From Pyxicephalus adspersus (taxonomy: Eukaryota > Chordata > Amphibia > Anura > Pyxicephalidae), in contig NC_092869.1 of NCBI RefSeq assembly GCF_032062135.1, positions 45,266,827-45,330,826 of the forward strand: a DNA stretch of 64,000 nucleotides, given 5' to 3'. The translations under genes were made by a program, and so were the position numbers. The notes under the pieces were generated by a model. The model was not told where the DNA came from and made no database searches. It was given only the letters and a program-made list of their open reading frames with translations. Of the stretch, positions 59,521-64,000 are shown one piece after another. Positions within the stretch are counted from its first letter, which is position 1. Each line of letters opens with the position of its first letter.

Positions 59521-60594
59521 CGCCCTGACCCTGCAGCTGTATGACCTGGGGCCCCCCTTATCTCCATCCAATGAGCCATCATCATGGCTGCAAAAACTAT
59601 ACAATCACTTCCAGGGCCAAATCATAGATAAATAAATAAATCATAGCAAGCCCTGCAATCTGTACAATTTCCGTTCAATCCTTTATGCAGCATTAATAAA
59701 TGATCAAAAATCGTTATAAAAGATACCATTTACATAACTAATAATCTGATTGCTATTTTGGGGGGCAGAACATGAAATTGTGATTAAGAGATGGTTCTAC
59801 TCCTACCTCTTGAGGATATTAGGTGAAGCCGCCCCCCTACTTTAAACATATACCGTTGGTACAAAGACAATTAAAGGTTATATTGTAAGCAAGTGTTTTA
59901 GAAAATAACAATTTCCGTGTGCATACAATATGTAGTAGTTTGTGGTCTTTCCCATTAAACTCTTCATGGGATATTTGACCTATTAGCTAGACATAGTAAT
60001 AACGAAAAACGACTTGTACCCCAACGCGTTTCGCTGACAGGATTCCTCAGGGGATGTATGGAGAGCGTTTATCGGATCGATGTTTAAGGGATTTTCCTTG
60101 GATAGGAAATGAAGAGTTTCCTTAATTGCATGGAGTTTAAGATATTCCATTTTGAACAAAGAAAGGATTCCCCAGGCCTATTCTATGTGATGTGTCCTGC
60201 GGAGTGCAGCAAGAAGGTGAAACAGAACTTAAAATGTAAATTTAGAGGACAAGGTGCCCTTTTGTTTTTCCCATTTGTTCTCCAATCATATTAAAATCAC
60301 TTTTACAATCAATATTTTGATTTGATATAAAATTCCTGTAATTCAGATCAAATATTGAACATGTGGATGATACATTGAATACTTTTAGTCAATTGCAATT
60401 TTTTAAAATATTGTATAAATCTGCAGCTTTCTTTGAAATTATCCCTGATGATCCTGCCATGGAGGTCCTATTTTGGCAATGCCTACAAGGTGACAACTCT
60501 GCCTCTGTCTCCCACCTGAGCCCTTTTGTTGTCACACCGCCTGCCAGCAGACACCGCAAGTGGCCATTTCAAAACACAATAAGCCGGTTTTGTT

Positions 60595-60690
60595 AAATAT
60601 CTCCAAGAGTGAAGAAGATAGAATATCATGGGAGAACCTGGGTGATCCAGCAAACCTACATTCCTAGAATGGAGCCACTTTCAGTAACAA
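60595..60690 (+). repeat. Diverged half of the foldback element family
   Basis: CTGGGTGATCCAGCAAACCT and ATTCCTAGAATGGA match one arm of 32165-32497 and 53441-53674. The other arm is absent. Confidence 0.6.
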
Positions 60691-62454
60691 TTCTTTCCTT
60701 TGTATATAATGGATGACAATGGTTTTGGGCTTCGCGAATTATGAGCAATAAAAAAAAATAAATGACAGCAGGCTGGTGTAATCCCGGCAATAACAGAAAT
60801 CACTTTAATACTTTATGGCAGAAATATTTGTCCAGAGACGCTTTTTGGGCAAAAGGTTTGGGATTTCTGTCACCTTTGGAAAACGGAGACCCCAAAAGAT
60901 ATTTTCTTATATTCGGAGATAAACTTTTTTTATAAATTCAGATTAATCAATCTATTCACCCTCCTATTGCGAGATACTTCCCCCACCGCTTAGATTGTAA
61001 GCTCTTGGGGGCGCTCCTGTGTATAAATACTGTTTATTAATATTAATTAACCTCAAATTCCAACTAAACTTTTACATGAAATACAATCTAGGAGTGCAAA
61101 GTATTGTTTTATTTATAAAGCAGCCACCACCTGAGTGGAGAAGTCTGTCCCCTGCCAGCATGCTGCAAAAAAGGATCCTTGCTCTGCATGGGACATTGGT
61201 GATCTCTCTGCAGAGGTCCAACCAGCCATCTGCAATGTCTCCAATCAGTCAGTAGAACTTCACTCTGAGTCTGCTTTCTACAGAACACCGACTGGAGGAC
61301 TGCACATCTTTAATGGATTTAACTGAAGGTCCAGTTGTGTTAATGCAAAGCAGTAGCGTGCAGTAAAAGGCAAATTTTACCAAAATGTTACAGCAATGCA
61401 TTGCAGCACGGCTTCACCTGGTTCCTATTAGTGAGCTGCCTTAAAGAAATTTGTAGTTTGTAGTCCGAGGCAATGCAGTCAGGTCAGTGACCTTACTTCT
61501 CTCCACAGCAGCTAAGCATTACAGCTTGGTCACTGACCCACCCCACCAGCCTGGCCAAAAAAAGAGCAGCACCGCATCGATGACTAATTTCTCTGCTCCC
61601 TCCCCTCCTGCTGACATTCTTCCTTTATTAGACTGACAACACTGAGACCACTGAGTCTGGTTGGCTCCTTTTTCTACACCTTACCTTTGTCTTAGTGCTG
61701 GAGATCACAGGCAGCTGACATAAAACACAATCCAGGTACTCGCACTAGCTGCACTAACAGATATATTTTGTTTTTTTAGCACACACCTGAATGATTCTTT
61801 ACATTCCGGTTTCCGAGCACCTGAAGCCTTTGGAGCAGCATTGAGCCAGCAGTCGCTCAGGCCTGCGTTTCACGGACGTCCGTAGCGAAGGCGGCTGTGT
61901 CTCGGTGCAGCGAAGCTTGTGAAATTCGCCCCTTGGCTCTTTCTTGTTGGAGTGAAAGCCACATGCTGGGATGCGGCCTGCTAGCTTTGTGCGTTACAAT
62001 TAAAATCCCTTTAACTTGTCATAAGACAAAACTAATCTTAACCTCTCGCTACTTTAATTCTAAGGCACGCTTCCCGGCTGCGGCTCGCATTTAAAGAGCA
62101 AACGGCGCAATTTTGGCGAGTGCACAACTTTATAAATAGATTCCAATGTAAAAAATGCTATAGACTTCCCACTACGGGAGGATTTTCTACTTTCTATGAT
62201 ACCCGGAGTATCAGAGTACCAAATGTGTAATTTTATTTATTGGATTATCATGCATGTGATACTGCAAATCCAATAAATGAAAGGGGCGGAGCCAGGGACA
62301 GCCAGACTGGGGAGGGGCTAGATGATGCTGGACCTCCTCCAGCCAGGAATTGAGGCGGAGTCTGATTTGCTGCAACTTTTATTGCACATTGTGAGGAGCT
62401 CACAGTGTGCAATGAAATCAGTATAATCAATTTCAGACCAAGAGAGGAGCGGGT

Positions 62455-62980
62455 ACAAGAGAGTCTAGAGGTAATATTTAATGAAAAAGAGGGCTGAAGG
62501 GCAGATTTATGAAAGACGAGGGCCGAAGGACAGATTTAATTAAGGGGAGGGCTAGAAGGCAGATTTAACAAAGGAGAGAGCAGATTTAAAATAGAGGGGG
62601 GCTGGAGGGCAGTTTTAACAATGACGACGGCTAGAGGGCAGATTTAATAAAGGGGAGGGCTGGAGAGCAGAATTAACGAAGGGGAGAGCAGATTTAATGA
62701 AGGAGTGGGCTGGAGGGCAGATTTAAAGCAGAGGAGGGCTAGAGGGCAAATTTAATGATGGGGAAGGCTGGAGGGCAGATTTAACATAGGGAAGAGCAGA
62801 TTCATTATAGGGAAGGACTGGAGAGCAGATTTAAAGGAGGGGAGAGCAGATTGAATGAAGGGATGGGCTGGAGGGCAGACAGATTTAAAGCAGAGGAGAG
62901 CTGGAGGGCAGATTTAATAAAGGGAAGGATTGGAGGGCAGATTTAATGATAGGAAGGCTGGAGGGCAGATTTAATATTCT
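62455..62980 (+). repeat. Purine-rich tandem array, about 30-bp unit
   Basis: Variants of GGAGGGCTGGAGGGCAGATT + TAATGAAGGG repeat roughly seventeen times. The strand is strongly purine-biased. Confidence 0.88.
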
Positions 62981-64000
62981 ACCTAGATAGAATTACCAGT
63001 AGTACCCTGGCATGGGATACAAGCAGAGCGTTCCTATGGGCTGCATTGCTGGGGAGATCGTTGCACCACTCGCACTTCCAGCAGACGGAAACAACCTAAT
63101 TAAAATGCATAATGGGTCCTAATAGCGCCTCGGTCGTACGCGCCATCTGGGAGGTGTTTCAATTATGACAAAAATATTCCCATGGGAGGAGAATATTAAA
63201 CCGAATTAGACAGATCCAGCCGCGGTGTGTGAAGGATAGGAGATAAAACACGTCTTGGGGCGTACATATTGATAACAGGGGAAAAATGATATTTCTACAT
63301 CTGTCAATAAGGTCAATGGGGGTATCTGCTAGTCTACAAGGTTCAGGAGATGATGGGGGTTGTTATTTCTACATCATGGAATGGGGGAACTCCAAACGAA
63401 AAAGTTATTTTTGTTCCAACAACTTTTTTTTTTGGAAATGTATTTCTAAACTGTGACAACCCCAAGCTTCTCTAGATCGGCTTACAAACTACAATCTGTG
63501 GTGCCACTGCCCCGCTCACTGCTCACCTGGATGGCATTGCCAATACCATGTGACCAGTTCTGTCCTATAGGCTATATGTAGACAGAAGGATGAAAGTTAA
63601 AAGGAGAATACCAGCAAAGAAATATAGAAAGAAATATTTTTGAAGCGGACCTGTCATGTTAAGGTCCTGCATGCTATATTATCCTTCTATGTAACACTTC
63701 TCGGTATTTATTATCATACAGATTTCTGGGGAAGTGATAATGATACCTCTAAGGTTCTTAAGTGTTCCTCACCCGCTAACATTTGGTGACATCAATTTTG
63801 ACTGGCATTGCAATGCACCTTAGCGCTCATGCGTCTCATTGGATCACATTGCACAGATGGGAACGGCCGTGGTGCGTATGTTGATGTGTATCCAGTAACA
63901 CACCACACGAGTGTGAGCGGAGTCCATCTTTAAATGACCATTAGTTTATTATAAAAGTCCTGAGCACGTTATGAAAATGACATCATCTGTGTATAGCAAT

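Larger units (their letters stand above)
53400..64000. other. Region upstream of the recognised FOXN3 promoter
   Basis: No gene was recognised on either strand. It contains palindromic elements (53441-53674, 54024-54412), SINE tails (53873-53943, 60991-61045), an 18-base G run, the 44-bp minisatellite (57130-58930), a possible 5' exon (59293-59520), a purine-rich array (62455-62980), and AT-rich low-repeat blocks at 58930-59230, 61850-62110 and 63000-63260 with octamer or TAATTA-like motifs. The rest holds nothing I can name. Confidence 0.5.

Noticed and set aside
1..64000. CRISPR arrays, prophage, endogenous retrovirus or full LINE
   Set aside because: No direct repeats with unique spacers of CRISPR type, no phage genes, no gag/pol motifs or LTR pairs, and no reverse transcriptase frame were found.

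Overview
The window is vertebrate nuclear DNA and reads best as an anuran amphibian, probably a ranoid frog; the species cannot be fixed from the sequence. The reasons are a long intron-rich gene with frog-like protein sequence, very high density of short interspersed repeats (tRNA-headed SINEs ending in AAT microsatellites, palindromic MITE-like elements, decayed Tc1/mariner pieces), several decayed minisatellites, and five assembly gaps of Ns. No prokaryotic genes, CRISPR arrays, rRNA genes or free-standing tRNA genes were seen.

One gene is supported. FOXN3 (forkhead box N3, also called CHES1), a forkhead transcriptional repressor, runs leftwards on the minus strand from a GC-rich promoter near 53.3 kb to beyond the left edge. 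Five coding exons were found by matching protein sequence, splice sites and codon phase: 51211-51741 (start codon and most of the forkhead domain), 33448-33584 (end of the forkhead domain), 21357-21421, 6998-7063 (a 66-nt cassette) and 616-721. Joined, they give 905 nt of continuous reading frame with no internal stop (301 complete codons plus two bases of the next). The last coding part, about 185 residues judged from the human protein, lies left of position 1. A probable non-coding first exon has its donor at 53250/53251.

Layout: 1-615 is intron 6 with a SINE; 722-6997 is intron 5 with SINEs and a 725-base gap; 7064-21356 is intron 4 with frog repeats, two Tc1-related fragments nearby or inside, and several GC-rich low-repeat islands; 21422-33447 is intron 3 with a minisatellite, two gaps that abut tandem repeats, and a low-repeat island at 30.7-31.6 kb holding a cluster of RFX-type X-box dyads; 33585-51210 is intron 2, rich in SINEs, palindromic elements and a purine-rich tandem array; 51756-53250 is intron 1; 53400-64000 lies upstream of the recognised promoter and holds two palindromic elements, a 44-bp minisatellite with a gap, another purine-rich array, and AT-rich blocks with homeodomain-like motifs that look like candidate conserved non-coding DNA.

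Apart from FOXN3, the window's content is intronic or intergenic. The most useful results are the reconstructed exon structure (including a frame-neutral cassette exon with changed residues), the X-box clusters, and several unnamed repeat families whose members can be recognised from one another inside this single window.
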